49,782 nt of DNA from Chitinophagaceae bacterium (GTDB taxonomy: Bacteria; Bacteroidota; Bacteroidia; Chitinophagales; Chitinophagaceae): positions 1 to 49,782 of the forward strand of contig CANFLL010000022.1 in the NCBI GenBank assembly GCA_947447825.1, given 5' to 3'. Below the pieces are notes generated by a model. That model saw only the letters and a list, made by a program, of their open reading frames with translations, was not told the DNA's origin and searched no databases. Below are positions 1 to 8,908 of the stretch, in pieces. A program made the position numbers and the translations under genes. The first letter of the stretch is position 1, and the number at the start of each line of letters is the position of its first letter.

Positions 1-64
1 ACTTGAAGAAAGCTTTACAACTCTGTTCATCCGAATAATCATTAAAGAAGTTCGCTAGTTTCAT
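1..64 (-). CDS. IS1595-family transposase, N-terminal fragment (cut by window edge)
   Basis: Only the first 21 codons lie in the window (ATG read from 64 downwards). The peptide contains DEQSCKAFFK, which matches the conserved start of IS1595-type transposases (a D-E-x-S-C block before a zinc ribbon and DDE-type domain). The sequence just outside the start, up to about 123, should hold the end of the element; AATTACCAAATAGCGGATAG at 101-120 is a candidate terminal repeat but cannot be confirmed without the other end. Whether the element is intact cannot be seen. Confidence 0.6.
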   Translation of the reverse strand, partial: MKLANFFNDYSDEQSCKAFFK

Positions 65-320
65 TGCTTATTTATTTAGTCAAAAATACTAAATTAATTA
101 GAATTACCAAATAGCGGATAGTCATTAAAAAATATAATTTTATTTTTTCCAAATGTTAATAAACAGAATATACTTAGCCCAAATATTCACATCTCCATTA
201 GGAAATATCTATTAAAAGCCTCTTATTATTAATTTTTAATGAAATTATAGACTTTTTTAGCGCAAAAGCAGCACTAGAATACTTTTTTTGTCTATTTTAG
301 TGGGATTAAATTTATCTCAA

Positions 321-899
321 ATGAATGAACAAGCAATTATAAAAGGATGCTTGCAACACAATCCTCTTAGTCAGAGAGAGCTTTACAACCATTTTAGCCC
401 TAAAATGCTAAGCGTTTGTTATCGCTTTTCTTCAAGCAGAGAAGATGCTGAGGACATGCTGCAAGAGGGCTTTATAAGGGTATTCTCGCAATTACATACT
501 TATGTAGGAAAAGGCGCATTTGAGGGTTGGGTTAGAAGAGTCATTGTTCATACATGTATTAATTTTTTAAAGAAATACAAAAAGTTCAATTCCTACATAG
601 ATATTGATTATGCTGGAGATGTTTCAGCAAAGGAAGAGTCTTTTTCATCGATTATGCAAGGCAGACAAGTGATGGATTGCATTAGACAGTTACCACTTGG
701 ATACAGAACAGTTTTGAATCTTTATGCAATAGAAGGATACAGTCACAAAGAAATAGGCGAACTTTTGGAAGTGGGTGAAAGCACTAGTCGTAGCCAATAC
801 ACAAGAGCTAAGTCTATGTTAGAAAAAATGCTAATTAAAAGAGAGGTTATTGAAAACCCATCAACCGAACCACTTTTGTTTTCAACAGCACAAAAATAG
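321..899 (+). CDS. ECF RNA polymerase sigma factor
   Basis: Sigma-70 family protein of the ECF type, 192 aa from the ATG at 321. An in-frame TTG at 288 would add 11 residues, but the ATG gives the usual start of this family (MNEQAIIKGCLQ). Sigma region 2 is visible as SSREDAEDMLQEGFIRVF and region 4 as LPLGYRTVLNLYAIEGYSHKEIGELL, a helix-turn-helix for -35 recognition. The next gene begins 14 bp after the stop and encodes a one-TM protein with an anti-sigma-like layout, so the two are probably co-transcribed and work as sensor and sigma factor. The regulon cannot be read from the sequence. Confidence 0.9.
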   Translation: MNEQAIIKGCLQHNPLSQRELYNHFSPKMLSVCYRFSSSREDAEDMLQEGFIRVFSQLHTYVGKGAFEGWVRRVIVHTCINFLKKYKKFNSYIDIDYAGDVSAKEESFSSIMQGRQVMDCIRQLPLGYRTVLNLYAIEGYSHKEIGELLEVGESTSRSQYTRAKSMLEKMLIKREVIENPSTEPLLFSTAQK

Positions 900-913
900 G
901 AAAGCAATTAAAG

Positions 914-2221
914 ATGAAAGATGAAATGAATTTTGATGACTTTGAAAAGTTTTTGCAATCTGAAGTAGAAACACAGAAAATGTACCCTTCAGATTATGTT
1001 TGGAATAACATTGCTAAACAAATACAACCTAAAAAGTCTTGGCCCGCTTTAACATTCATCTCCATTGGAATTGTATTAACACTTGGAATCGCCACTTTTT
1101 TTAACTATCCACCTGAAAACTTATTAGAAACAATTAAAGCCAATGTAAAAAACAAAGCTGTTACAAACAAAAGCATAGTAAAATCATCCTTGAAACAAGA
1201 AGGTGTTACATTAGCAGCAAGACCTACAAATGTTGTTGCTAGAAATATACAAAAGAATTACATAACAACTTTTCATAAAGCAAATAACTTTTCTAACAAT
1301 AACATAAACGCTTTATCTGCTATTACATCCTCTTTGACTACTTCGGTAAATGATAAAAAAGAGGAAATAACCAATGTACAGTCTGCAAAAATAAGAAACG
1401 GATCTTTTATTGCAGGCGAATTAGCTTCTATTGATGCACTTTCAACACCTGACTTTTCTAGTTTAAACAACCTTAAACTGCATGGTTTTGAAAAAAAGAA
1501 AGCCAAAATAACTCAAGAGAAAATTTCGGACAGATTAGCGTATGAAATTTATGCAACTCCATCAATAAGCTTTAGAAAATTAGCTGAAGATGAATATGTA
1601 AATAAATCGAGTACTGGCTCTGTGAACAATCAAGTTAGCCAGAAAGCTGGAATTGGAAAAGAGATTGGCTTTGGATTAAGGTATAAAATATCGAATGAGT
1701 TCACGTTTAAGACAGGTCTTCAATTTAACATAAGAGAATATTTTATTGATGCTTATAGTTCAAATGGATTAGCTACTATCGATGTTTTTCAAAACAATAA
1801 ATTTGATTCCATCAATGTTATTTCCAAATACGGCAATGGCAATGGATTTGAACAAATAAGATTAACGAATAGGCTCTATCAGATTTCAATTCCTATTGGT
1901 GTGGAATGGAATGTTTTGAACACAAAACGATTTGGGCTTAGTATTGGGGCTTCAATGCAACCAACCTATTCTTTAAATAAGAACGTTTTTATTATCTCTA
2001 CAGATTATAAGTATTATGCCAACGGAGAATCACTCTTCAGAAAATGGAATATTAATAGTAGTCTGAACGCTAACTTCACATATACTCACAACAAATCAAC
2101 CTTCTATATTGGTCCGCAAATCCGATATCAACATCTACCAACTTATGTTGACAAATACCCTATAAAAGAATATAGAGTTGATTATGGAATTAGACTTGGC
2201 ATCATAAAATCTATTAAATAA
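914..2221 (+). CDS. One-TM protein with C-terminal outer-membrane beta-barrel-like domain, partner of the ECF sigma factor
   Basis: 435 aa. The first ~43 residues are soluble (FEKFLQSEVETQKMYPSDYVWNNI), followed by one hydrophobic segment at about 46-65 and a low-complexity Ser/Asn/Lys-rich linker to about residue 200. The C-terminal ~220 residues alternate polar and aromatic residues with Gly, as in small barrel proteins (GFGLRYKISNEFTFKTGLQF; end YGIRLGIIKSIK). Such proteins follow ECF sigma genes in Chitinophagaceae and are usually called outer membrane beta-barrel proteins. The position suggests the N-terminal tail may bind the sigma factor; this is inference. No cleavable signal peptide is evident, which is odd for a true outer-membrane barrel. 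A 13-bp terminator follows. Confidence 0.65.
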   Translation: MKDEMNFDDFEKFLQSEVETQKMYPSDYVWNNIAKQIQPKKSWPALTFISIGIVLTLGIATFFNYPPENLLETIKANVKNKAVTNKSIVKSSLKQEGVTLAARPTNVVARNIQKNYITTFHKANNFSNNNINALSAITSSLTTSVNDKKEEITNVQSAKIRNGSFIAGELASIDALSTPDFSSLNNLKLHGFEKKKAKITQEKISDRLAYEIYATPSISFRKLAEDEYVNKSSTGSVNNQVSQKAGIGKEIGFGLRYKISNEFTFKTGLQFNIREYFIDAYSSNGLATIDVFQNNKFDSINVISKYGNGNGFEQIRLTNRLYQISIPIGVEWNVLNTKRFGLSIGASMQPTYSLNKNVFIISTDYKYYANGESLFRKWNINSSLNANFTYTHNKSTFYIGPQIRYQHLPTYVDKYPIKEYRVDYGIRLGIIKSIK

Positions 2222-2257
2222 AATTTTGCATAATTGTTTAATAGAACATTGGAACTT

Positions 2258-2298
2258 AAATAAGCAAGGGTTTTAAACGCCCTTGCTTATTTTGTTTT
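2258..2298 (+). terminator. Intrinsic terminator after the ECF operon
   Basis: Perfect 13-bp stem AAATAAGCAAGGG (2258-2270) with its complement at 2280-2292, a 9-nt loop, then a T-rich tract (TTTGTTTT). It separates the sigma operon from trxB. Confidence 0.85.
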
Positions 2299-2389
2299 AG
2301 AGACCAAAAGGCAATTGAATTTTGTGGAATACTTTAATGAACGAGAAGGACAAACAAACAATAAATTTGCCGTCCAATAAATAAATAAA

Positions 2390-3337
2390 ATGAGCGATAA
2401 AGTAACAGAGAAAGTTCACCTACTGATAATAGGAAGTGGACCAGCAGGATATACAGCAGCAATATATGCTGCAAGGGCAAACATGAAACCCGTTTTGTAT
2501 CAGGGAATACAGCCAGGTGGTCAACTAACCATAACTACCGAAGTAGAAAACTACCCTGGTTATCCGGAAGGAATTCAAGGGCCAGAAATGATGGTAAACT
2601 TTGAAAAGCAAGCCGCCAGAATGGGTGCAGATATACGTTACGGATTGGCTACTAAAGTTGATTTTAGCGTTCAACCTTATAGAGTTGAGATAGATGAAGA
2701 AAACTGGATTGAAGCAGATGCTGTAATTATATCTACCGGAGCATCCGCCAAATGGCTTGGCATTGAAAGCGAACAACGCTTAAATGGATTTGGTGTAAGT
2801 GCTTGTGCAGTATGTGATGGCTTCTTTTTTAGAGGCAAAGAAGTAGCGATAGTGGGAGCAGGCGATACGGCCGCTGAAGAAGCATTGTATTTATCAAAAC
2901 TTTGTACACATGTGCACATGATTATTAGAAGAGACACCATGCGTGCCAGTAAAGTAATGCAAGAAAGAGTAAAAAACACCAATAACATTACTATCTATTG
3001 GAGTAGTGAAACTGATGAAATACTTGGCGACCACAAGGTGGAAGGCGTGCGCATTAAGAACTTAATTGATAACACAACACAAGAGGTAGCTATCAGTGGA
3101 TTCTTTGTGGCAATAGGCCACAAACCTAACAGTGACATTTTTAAAGGTTTCATAGACATGGATGAAACAGGCTACATTCAAACAATACCAGGCACATCAA
3201 AAACAAACCTTGAAGGCGTATTTGCGTCTGGAGATGTGCAAGATAAAAATTATCGTCAAGCAGTTACTGCAGCAGGAAGTGGTTGTATGGCTGCATTGGA
3301 TGCAGAAAGATATTTGAGTGCAAAAGGATTAGTTTAA
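2390..3337 (+). CDS. trxB: Thioredoxin-disulfide reductase
   Basis: Flavoprotein that reduces thioredoxin with NADPH (EC 1.8.1.9), cytoplasmic. 315 aa, normal family length. The FAD-binding GSGPAG is at residues 15-20, the redox-active disulfide is C139-A-V-C142 followed by DGFFF, the NADPH-binding GAGDTA is at 156-161, and the C-terminal FAD motif GVFASGDVQD is present. The start is ATG with MSDK. Upstream at 2362-2369, TAAATTTG matches the Bacteroidota -7 consensus TAnnTTTG, but no clear -33 box was found at the right spacing. A single-gene unit with terminators on both sides. Confidence 0.97.
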   Translation: MSDKVTEKVHLLIIGSGPAGYTAAIYAARANMKPVLYQGIQPGGQLTITTEVENYPGYPEGIQGPEMMVNFEKQAARMGADIRYGLATKVDFSVQPYRVEIDEENWIEADAVIISTGASAKWLGIESEQRLNGFGVSACAVCDGFFFRGKEVAIVGAGDTAAEEALYLSKLCTHVHMIIRRDTMRASKVMQERVKNTNNITIYWSSETDEILGDHKVEGVRIKNLIDNTTQEVAISGFFVAIGHKPNSDIFKGFIDMDETGYIQTIPGTSKTNLEGVFASGDVQDKNYRQAVTAAGSGCMAALDAERYLSAKGLV

Positions 3338-3347
3338 AATCAAAACG

Positions 3348-3381
3348 GTGGTTGTTTGAGGAATTAAACAACCACTGTTTT
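3348..3381. terminator. Bidirectional terminator between trxB and uxuA
   Basis: Stem GTGGTTGTTT (3348-3357) pairs with AAACAACCAC (3366-3375) across an 8-nt loop. A T-run follows on the plus strand (GTTTTTT) and another on the minus strand (GTTTTGATTTT), so it can end both convergent genes. Confidence 0.8.
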
Positions 3382-3422
3382 TTGCTATCATAAGTTCAAT
3401 AAAAATAATACTACTGAAATAA

Positions 3423-4595
3423 TCATATACTAGCTTGGTTTTTCACTGCTGCTAAAAGCCCAGATACTTGTCCTAATGCGAACATTCTTCCCAAAAATGA
3501 GTAGCCAGGATTATAATCCTTGTTAACGTCTTCCAGAATTAGCTTTCCATGATCTACCCTCATTGGCAACCCCGGATTGAGTTTTTCAAATATCTTGATA
3601 ACTTCAAACAAATGTCCTCTTCCTTCTAGATGGGAAGCTTCTAAAAAGTTACCATTACTCAAGACTTCCGTACTTCTTAAATGGACAAAATGTGTTCTTG
3701 TCGCAAACCTTTGAGCAAGAGCTGGAACATCATTATGCAACCCCGTACTTAATGAACCAGCACAAAAAGTTAATCCATTATGTATGCTATCAACTGCATT
3801 CAATATCCAATCGATATCCTCTTCACAAGTCACAATTCGAGGTAAGCCTAGTACTTTAAATGGAGGATCATCAGGATGTACACACATCTTAATACCATAT
3901 TTTTCAGCCGTAGGAATTACTTCTTGAAGGAAGTATTTAAAATTATCCCTCAACTTATCTTTATCTATTCCTTTATATAATGCTAATAATTGTTTGAACA
4001 GCGCAACAGGATTTGGTGTATCGTCACTAAAGTTTCCACTAACAAAACCTTGTGTTTTAATGATGATAGTATAGATTAAATCATCTATTTCTTTTTGGGT
4101 AATGATTGCGGCAAGGGCATTTATTTTGTCTAATTCTTCCTCACTATAGTCAGCCTTTGCATCTTCACGTTTCAGAATGTAACAATCAAAATATCCGAAA
4201 CGTATTTTATCAAAATAAAGAGTAAAAGTTCCATCTGGTAAAGGATGTTCAAGCTCTGTTCTAATCCAATCTAGAACTGGCATGAAGTTATAGCAAACAG
4301 TAGTTACTCCAGCTTCTGCTAAATGTTGTAAACTAAGTTTATAGTTAGCAATGAGTTTGTCTCTGTCAGCACCACCATATTTTATGCTTTCTGAAACAGG
4401 CAAACTCTCCACCACCGACCATCGAAGTCCTTTTTGCTCAATAAAATTCTTTAGATTTTGAATCTCTTCCGGTTGCCATACTTCTCCATTAGGTACATGA
4501 TATAAAGAAGTGACAATACCCTCCACGCCAATTTGTTTAAGCATCCCCAGTGTAATCTTGTCTTTATATCCAAACCATCTCCAAGTTTTTTCCAT
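3423..4595 (-). CDS. uxuA: Mannonate dehydratase
   Basis: Dehydrates D-mannonate to 2-keto-3-deoxy-D-gluconate (EC 4.2.1.8) in glucuronate catabolism; cytoplasmic and metal-dependent. 390 aa, full length. The TIM-barrel family is recognised from WRWFGYKDKITL at the N-terminus, GIKMCVHPDDPP, the metal-site region TFCAGSLSTGLHND, FVHLRSTE and MRVDHG. It lies 74 bp downstream of the GH30 xylanase gene on the same strand and is probably in its operon. With the GH115 gene further on, this ties the locus to (methyl)glucuronic acid released from xylan. The usual partners uxaC and uxuB are not in the window. Confidence 0.96.
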   Translation of the reverse strand: MEKTWRWFGYKDKITLGMLKQIGVEGIVTSLYHVPNGEVWQPEEIQNLKNFIEQKGLRWSVVESLPVSESIKYGGADRDKLIANYKLSLQHLAEAGVTTVCYNFMPVLDWIRTELEHPLPDGTFTLYFDKIRFGYFDCYILKREDAKADYSEEELDKINALAAIITQKEIDDLIYTIIIKTQGFVSGNFSDDTPNPVALFKQLLALYKGIDKDKLRDNFKYFLQEVIPTAEKYGIKMCVHPDDPPFKVLGLPRIVTCEEDIDWILNAVDSIHNGLTFCAGSLSTGLHNDVPALAQRFATRTHFVHLRSTEVLSNGNFLEASHLEGRGHLFEVIKIFEKLNPGLPMRVDHGKLILEDVNKDYNPGYSFLGRMFALGQVSGLLAAVKNQASI

Positions 4596-4669
4596 AGCTA
4601 ATTATTTTAAGTGGCAGAAGGTTGTAAGTACTAGTTAAAAGCAAAGTATAACTCATATCTAGTCACGAT

Positions 4670-6925
4670 CTACTGTAATACTAAATTTGATCTAAATACA
4701 ATATTACCCTTTTCAGTATTATTTCTAATAATTGCCTTATAATTTCCAGCATTCATAGTATTTTTTTCAAAGTCAATTTCATAATTAGATGTACCGCCCA
4801 AATGCTCAATACTTTTAACAAAAACTAATTTCCCGGAAGTATTGTAGAGACTTAATTGATACTTTCCTCTGGGTACTTCATTTAAACCAAGATTAAACTC
4901 CCCGCCAGTAATTGGATTTGGGAATATTTTATATTCTCCAGAAGACTTTACATTATTAACGGTAACTACTGGACTATAACCCCATGAACCATCATTGTTC
5001 AGTACTTTAATGCGATAATAGGCTTTACTTTCTGGAATATGATAATCTAGATAATTAAATACCGTTTGGCTACTGTTATTAAGTATTGAATCGATAGCAA
5101 AAAAGTAAACTCCATCTAATGATTTCTCTACCACAAACTTTTTACTAGTCCCCTCTCCTATTGTATTCCACTGAACATTTACTCCGATATGATTCAATAG
5201 CGCACGCAATGAAATACCAGCAATGGGCAATACATCAGGCGTAAAAGTGAAGGTAAAAGTGTTTACACTAAATGAGTCGATACTAGTTGACACCATTTGC
5301 CCAGCAACAATTGAAACAGCATGCACTAACAAATTATCAGTAGAAGTAGTGGTAAATCCTGTAGCACTATTGGGCGTTAAAGGCAGATTGAACGTAATAT
5401 TTTTAAATGATTTCTTAGATAAATTAAGTACCATCACTACCAGTTTACCATCTTTCATATAACTTGACACCTGTAAATCGTCCGCATACTTATCTGTTAT
5501 TGATGTTTTGACTCTTGTTAGTCCTGTAATATTTTTTGAGAATTGAGAAAATACATAACCCCGTTTATTCGCAACTCCATTCACTGATCCATTTTGTCCA
5601 TCGCCAATCATACCATAAAACCGCCTTATATGCCACCAGAGATACGCATTAAAATTTGCCAACATGCAATCATTTAATTCTTTTGCAAACACCAATTGTT
5701 CTTGCCAGTATGGCAATCGCAAAGAATCGCTACCTATCAGGTGCTCCGTCATCCAAACTTGTTTACCTTTTTGTCTTGCTAAATCATAAGAATATAAACC
5801 ATCTCCATAAATATGCCCCCCTACATAACCCAATTTATTAACAGCGATGCTATCATTTAAAATTGAATCAGTGAAACTTCGTTTATAATTAAAGGATTCT
5901 GCAGCAATACACTTAGTGCCTAAACTATCCCCATAATTTTTAACAAAGTTGAACATTTGAGAGGGTGTCCAAACACAGCTTTCGTAAGTAGTTGCCCAAT
6001 CGGGTTCGTTTTGTACAGAAATGGCATCAACAGTAACTCCTTTAGATGCCATATAAACCACAAAAGATTTCAAGAAAGCGGCATACGCTGCAAAAGAGGA
6101 ATCTTTCATTGCTCCCCCTACTGTTGACCCATTGGTTTTTAGCGAAGCAGGTGGCGACCAAGGAGTAGCTAAAATGATGGCTCCATATTGTTTTGCACGC
6201 TTCATGGCTGCAACCATTACAGCCCATTTAGTAGCCCCAGCCGGATCAATTCTTACGCGCATAATGTTTAGCCCCAACTGCGTATTCCCGTTTCCGAAAG
6301 CTAAATCTACTTGCGCATTAGACAAATAGGTACTCCAATCCGAATTCATTGCCATGCCCCCAAAACCAGTAACAGTTTGAAACTTTTGGGTGGTATCTAC
6401 GGTTAGTGTATCCGAGGAATTTATTATTCCCCCAGTATCTATGTCCTGAAAATAAACACCATTAAACTGAACAAAAGTGCCACCTGGTTTAGCACCGATG
6501 GCTATAGAGGTAATTTTATTTACGGCAGAAAGAATAGCAGTATCAGTGAGACTAATGATAAATTGTTGATTTGAAGTAACCGCATTCTGATAAAAAACTT
6601 TTGATTGACTAACTCCATTTGCTCCAATGAAAGTAAATTTAACACTAATGGTTACTGAAGAATTATTGATGTCTAGCACCAAGGCTTTATAGTTACTCAA
6701 ATCTCCCTTAACTGGCAATGTTGCTTTTCCGCCTGAAGTGATATTTAAAAATTTAAGGACTCTGGTTGTATCATTATAAGACGCTGTAGAGAACGTACTT
6801 TTTGCCACATTGATATATGTTTTTGAGGCATACGAGCTAATACCTAATAATAAGAAGAGAAAAAGAAGAAAACTATATTTTAGAATTGGCTTATTCTTAG
6901 TAGATGTGAAATGTAGATTTTGCAA
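4670..6925 (-). CDS. Secreted GH30 (subfamily 8-like) glucuronoxylanase with T9SS sorting domain
   Basis: Endo-xylanase expected to cut glucuronoxylan beside methylglucuronate branches. 751 aa: signal peptide (hydrophobic run about 16-33), an N-terminal beta-rich domain to about 170, GH30 catalytic barrel with its beta domain to about 560, then a T9SS type A sorting domain (IFPNPITGG and a conserved tail to the end). GH30 motifs: GFGGM, ATPWSPPASLKTN, acid/base E307 in SVQNEPDW, nucleophile E394 in VWMTEHL. The WWHIRRFYG segment, with R434-R435, resembles the loop of subfamily 8 enzymes that contacts the glucuronate carboxylate. First gene of a probable operon with uxuA. Secretion by T9SS implies release or anchoring at the cell surface. 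Confidence 0.9.
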   Translation of the reverse strand: MQNLHFTSTKNKPILKYSFLLFLFLLLGISSYASKTYINVAKSTFSTASYNDTTRVLKFLNITSGGKATLPVKGDLSNYKALVLDINNSSVTISVKFTFIGANGVSQSKVFYQNAVTSNQQFIISLTDTAILSAVNKITSIAIGAKPGGTFVQFNGVYFQDIDTGGIINSSDTLTVDTTQKFQTVTGFGGMAMNSDWSTYLSNAQVDLAFGNGNTQLGLNIMRVRIDPAGATKWAVMVAAMKRAKQYGAIILATPWSPPASLKTNGSTVGGAMKDSSFAAYAAFLKSFVVYMASKGVTVDAISVQNEPDWATTYESCVWTPSQMFNFVKNYGDSLGTKCIAAESFNYKRSFTDSILNDSIAVNKLGYVGGHIYGDGLYSYDLARQKGKQVWMTEHLIGSDSLRLPYWQEQLVFAKELNDCMLANFNAYLWWHIRRFYGMIGDGQNGSVNGVANKRGYVFSQFSKNITGLTRVKTSITDKYADDLQVSSYMKDGKLVVMVLNLSKKSFKNITFNLPLTPNSATGFTTTSTDNLLVHAVSIVAGQMVSTSIDSFSVNTFTFTFTPDVLPIAGISLRALLNHIGVNVQWNTIGEGTSKKFVVEKSLDGVYFFAIDSILNNSSQTVFNYLDYHIPESKAYYRIKVLNNDGSWGYSPVVTVNNVKSSGEYKIFPNPITGGEFNLGLNEVPRGKYQLSLYNTSGKLVFVKSIEHLGGTSNYEIDFEKNTMNAGNYKAIIRNNTEKGNIVFRSNLVLQ

Positions 6926-7269
6926 GTCAATAATATTAAACGTGGAACTTATTTAAATAAAAAACTACTTCTCAGATAGAAATAATCAGCGTTAACTAAG
7001 TTTAGCAATTAATGAAGATGAATCAAACTGACAAGTTAACAAAAGTATTTGGGAAAGGGGTGGTTAGTGGATACAATTAGCAAAATTCATAGCACAAATG
7101 TATAAATGTAATTTGTGGTGTGCTACCGTAAGGTGTTTCATTTTGCAATTTGTGTAAAATAAGTTTAATACGCAAGTACAAACAAATTCATCCAGCTTGT
7201 TTAACCTAAAGAAAACGTTGGTTTTTCTATTGTTCTAACAATCCCATTTTTTGCTACAGTCAACCTGCT
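6926..7269. other. Intergenic region upstream of the GH30 gene
   Basis: No coding potential seen. It must hold the promoter of the GH30-uxuA operon on the minus strand, but no convincing promoter boxes were identified. The duplicated toxin-antitoxin block starts at about 7270. Confidence 0.5.
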
Positions 7270-7398
7270 TTTGAATGTTATTAATCCTAAAAATGTAGTT
7301 TTATTGTAGCATAAAGTGATGATAAACCTTCATTATTATGTGCTTTGTTTACATAATTCAGAAGCTGTGTAAACTACTGACCTAACAATAGCCAAAAA

Positions 7399-7803
7399 TT
7401 ACAACTCAACAGGAAACTTTTCTTTAAACCATTTGATATCATGGATGGCTATCGGGCTTTCGATAAAGTTTAAAAGTGCTGTTTCTTTTGTAATGATTAC
7501 CTCACTATTTGTTTGCAGTGCAAGGTCGAAGAGAAAGTTATCTTTTGGATCAGGACTATTAGAAAAGAGGGGGATTGTTTCAACATACGTAGTAAAATCT
7601 AATATTTCATCCATAGCTACTTGTGAATCGAATTCAAAATGATATAACATTTTTGGAAGATTCTTCTTCAATTCGTTTAAAAGGATATTATCAATGAAAA
7701 CCTGCAAACCATAATCAATAACACAATATGAAAGCCTGTAAAGTTTTTTAAATCTAGCATAGGATAGATATACGGACGTATCAATAACGAATTGATGCTT
7801 CAA
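7399..7803 (-). CDS. PIN-domain toxin, module 1
   Basis: Putative ribonuclease toxin of a type II toxin-antitoxin pair. 134 aa from a TTG at 7803-7801, preceded by a strong AGGAGG ribosome site. That start matches the ATG start of the module 2 toxin and gives the same length; a longer ATG ORF to 7851 exists but would cover the antitoxin 3' end. PIN acidic residues are visible: D in FVIDTSV, E in LLNELKK, D in SPDPKDNFLFDLAL; the usual TGD motif reads ITKE. The last 61 residues are identical to the module 2 toxin while the first ~70 differ. It overlaps its antitoxin by 23 bp, so the two are translationally coupled. Confidence 0.8.
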   Translation of the reverse strand: MKHQFVIDTSVYLSYARFKKLYRLSYCVIDYGLQVFIDNILLNELKKNLPKMLYHFEFDSQVAMDEILDFTTYVETIPLFSNSPDPKDNFLFDLALQTNSEVIITKETALLNFIESPIAIHDIKWFKEKFPVEL

Positions 7804-8050
7804 AACGCTCCCTCCTATCTTTGCTGACCATACCAGCAATTTCTTCGTCACTCATTTCTAAGAAATCTAATTTCAGCAAACTATCGTCTAATGCTTTCAC
7901 CCTAGCAAGAATCTCTTTCCTGTGAAGTTGCATATACGCATATTGTTCATCGGGTGACATCTTCATTTTTGCCTCCAGATCAAATTTTCCGTCACTCGAA
8001 TTAGCAACAGTATCAACTCTTTTTTCTAGTACTTGTATCATAAAACTCAT
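7781..8050 (-). CDS. Antitoxin, module 1
   Basis: 89 aa, immediately upstream of and overlapping the PIN toxin on the minus strand, the normal antitoxin-first order. It ends in EIAGMVSKDRRERFEASIRY, which aligns with the end of the module 2 antitoxin (EIAVMVSKNRREEYEASLRY). The first ~60 residues are unlike that protein, as expected for partner specificity. Charged and helical; no DNA-binding fold is obvious. Called from position and the shared C-terminus rather than from a recognised family. Confidence 0.7.
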   Translation of the reverse strand: MSFMIQVLEKRVDTVANSSDGKFDLEAKMKMSPDEQYAYMQLHRKEILARVKALDDSLLKLDFLEMSDEEIAGMVSKDRRERFEASIRY

Positions 8051-8283
8051 TTTAATTCATGCAAGATAGCCTAAATGAATTACAATTACCCGCTTCCGCT
8101 TTTAAAAAGAGTACTCTATGTCTTTAAGCTTTTTATATTTATGTTCAACAAAACTTTGAATGTTATGAATCCTAAAAATGTAGTTTTATTGTAGCATAAA
8201 GTGATGATAAACCTTCATTATTATGTGCTTTGTTTACATAATTTAGAAGCCGTGCAAACTACTGACCCAACAATAGCCAAAAA

Positions 8284-8688
8284 TTACAACTCAACAGGAA
8301 ACTTTTCTTTAAACCATTTGATATCATGGATGGCTATCGGGCTTTCGATAAAGTTTAAAAGTGCTGTTTCTTTTGTAATGATTACCTCACTATTTGTTTG
8401 CAATGCAAGGTCGAAAAGGAAGTTGTCTTTTGGATCAGGACTATTAGAGAAAAGGGGGATTGTTTCAACTAAAGTGGCAAAGTCTAGTAAACTTTTTATT
8501 TCTTCGTTTACATCTATATTTCTTTTATTTGAAACCTTTTTAAGGTTCTTGCCAAACTCATTTAATAAATGTACATTCATAAAAACTTTCATATTATATG
8601 ACATAACCATATTTGAAAGACGGTAAAGTTTTCCATAAGAGGTGTATGTAATTAAAACTGATGTATCAATAACGTAGTGACGCTTCAT
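8284..8688 (-). CDS. PIN-domain toxin, module 2
   Basis: Putative ribonuclease toxin, 134 aa from the ATG at 8688-8686 (MKRHYVIDTSVLITY). A longer ORF to 8769 is open but the internal ATG fits the PIN family start. Acidic residues: D8 in VIDTSV, E in LLNEFGKN, D in SPDPKDNFLFDLAL. The C-terminal 61 residues equal those of the module 1 toxin; the N-terminal half is diverged. It overlaps its antitoxin by 23 bp, exactly as in module 1. Confidence 0.82.
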   Translation of the reverse strand: MKRHYVIDTSVLITYTSYGKLYRLSNMVMSYNMKVFMNVHLLNEFGKNLKKVSNKRNIDVNEEIKSLLDFATLVETIPLFSNSPDPKDNFLFDLALQTNSEVIITKETALLNFIESPIAIHDIKWFKEKFPVEL

Positions 8689-8908
8689 ATTCTTCCCTCC
8701 TATTTTTGCTGACCATAACAGCAATCTCATCTTCGGAAAGAGTAATGTTTTCGGCAGCCCATTTTGCATCCAAGGTTTTTATTCGTTCCTGTATTTCTAA
8801 CCAATGGTTTATCCTATTTGACTGTTGTTCTTCAACTGTCATCTTCAATCTTTCATCAATTAACTTTTGAAGTGAAGCAGATGTCTTATTTATTAAAGTC
8901 CTCTTCAT
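8666..8908 (-). CDS. Antitoxin, module 2
   Basis: 80 aa, overlapping the start of the module 2 toxin. Helical and charged, with the shared C-terminal block EIAVMVSKNRREEYEASLRY. The N-terminal part (MKRTLINKTSASLQKL) is unrelated by eye to that of module 1. Probably neutralises the toxin encoded next to it and represses the pair. Confidence 0.72.
   Translation of the reverse strand: MKRTLINKTSASLQKLIDERLKMTVEEQQSNRINHWLEIQERIKTLDAKWAAENITLSEDEIAVMVSKNRREEYEASLRY

Larger units (their letters stand above)
7270..8113. repeat. Left copy of a tandemly duplicated toxin-antitoxin block
   Basis: Copy 1 pairs with 8153-9016. The outer parts are nearly identical between copies: the toxin 3' half with its ~110-bp downstream flank, and a block of ~55 bp beyond the antitoxin start beginning TTCATGCAAGATAGCC (8055 and 8958). 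The central part, covering the antitoxin and the toxin N-terminal half, has diverged strongly. Confidence 0.85.

Noticed and set aside
7433-8626. Plus-strand ORFs opposite the toxin genes
   Set aside because: They lie entirely opposite real PIN toxins and their flanks, and their similarity to each other only reflects the DNA duplication.
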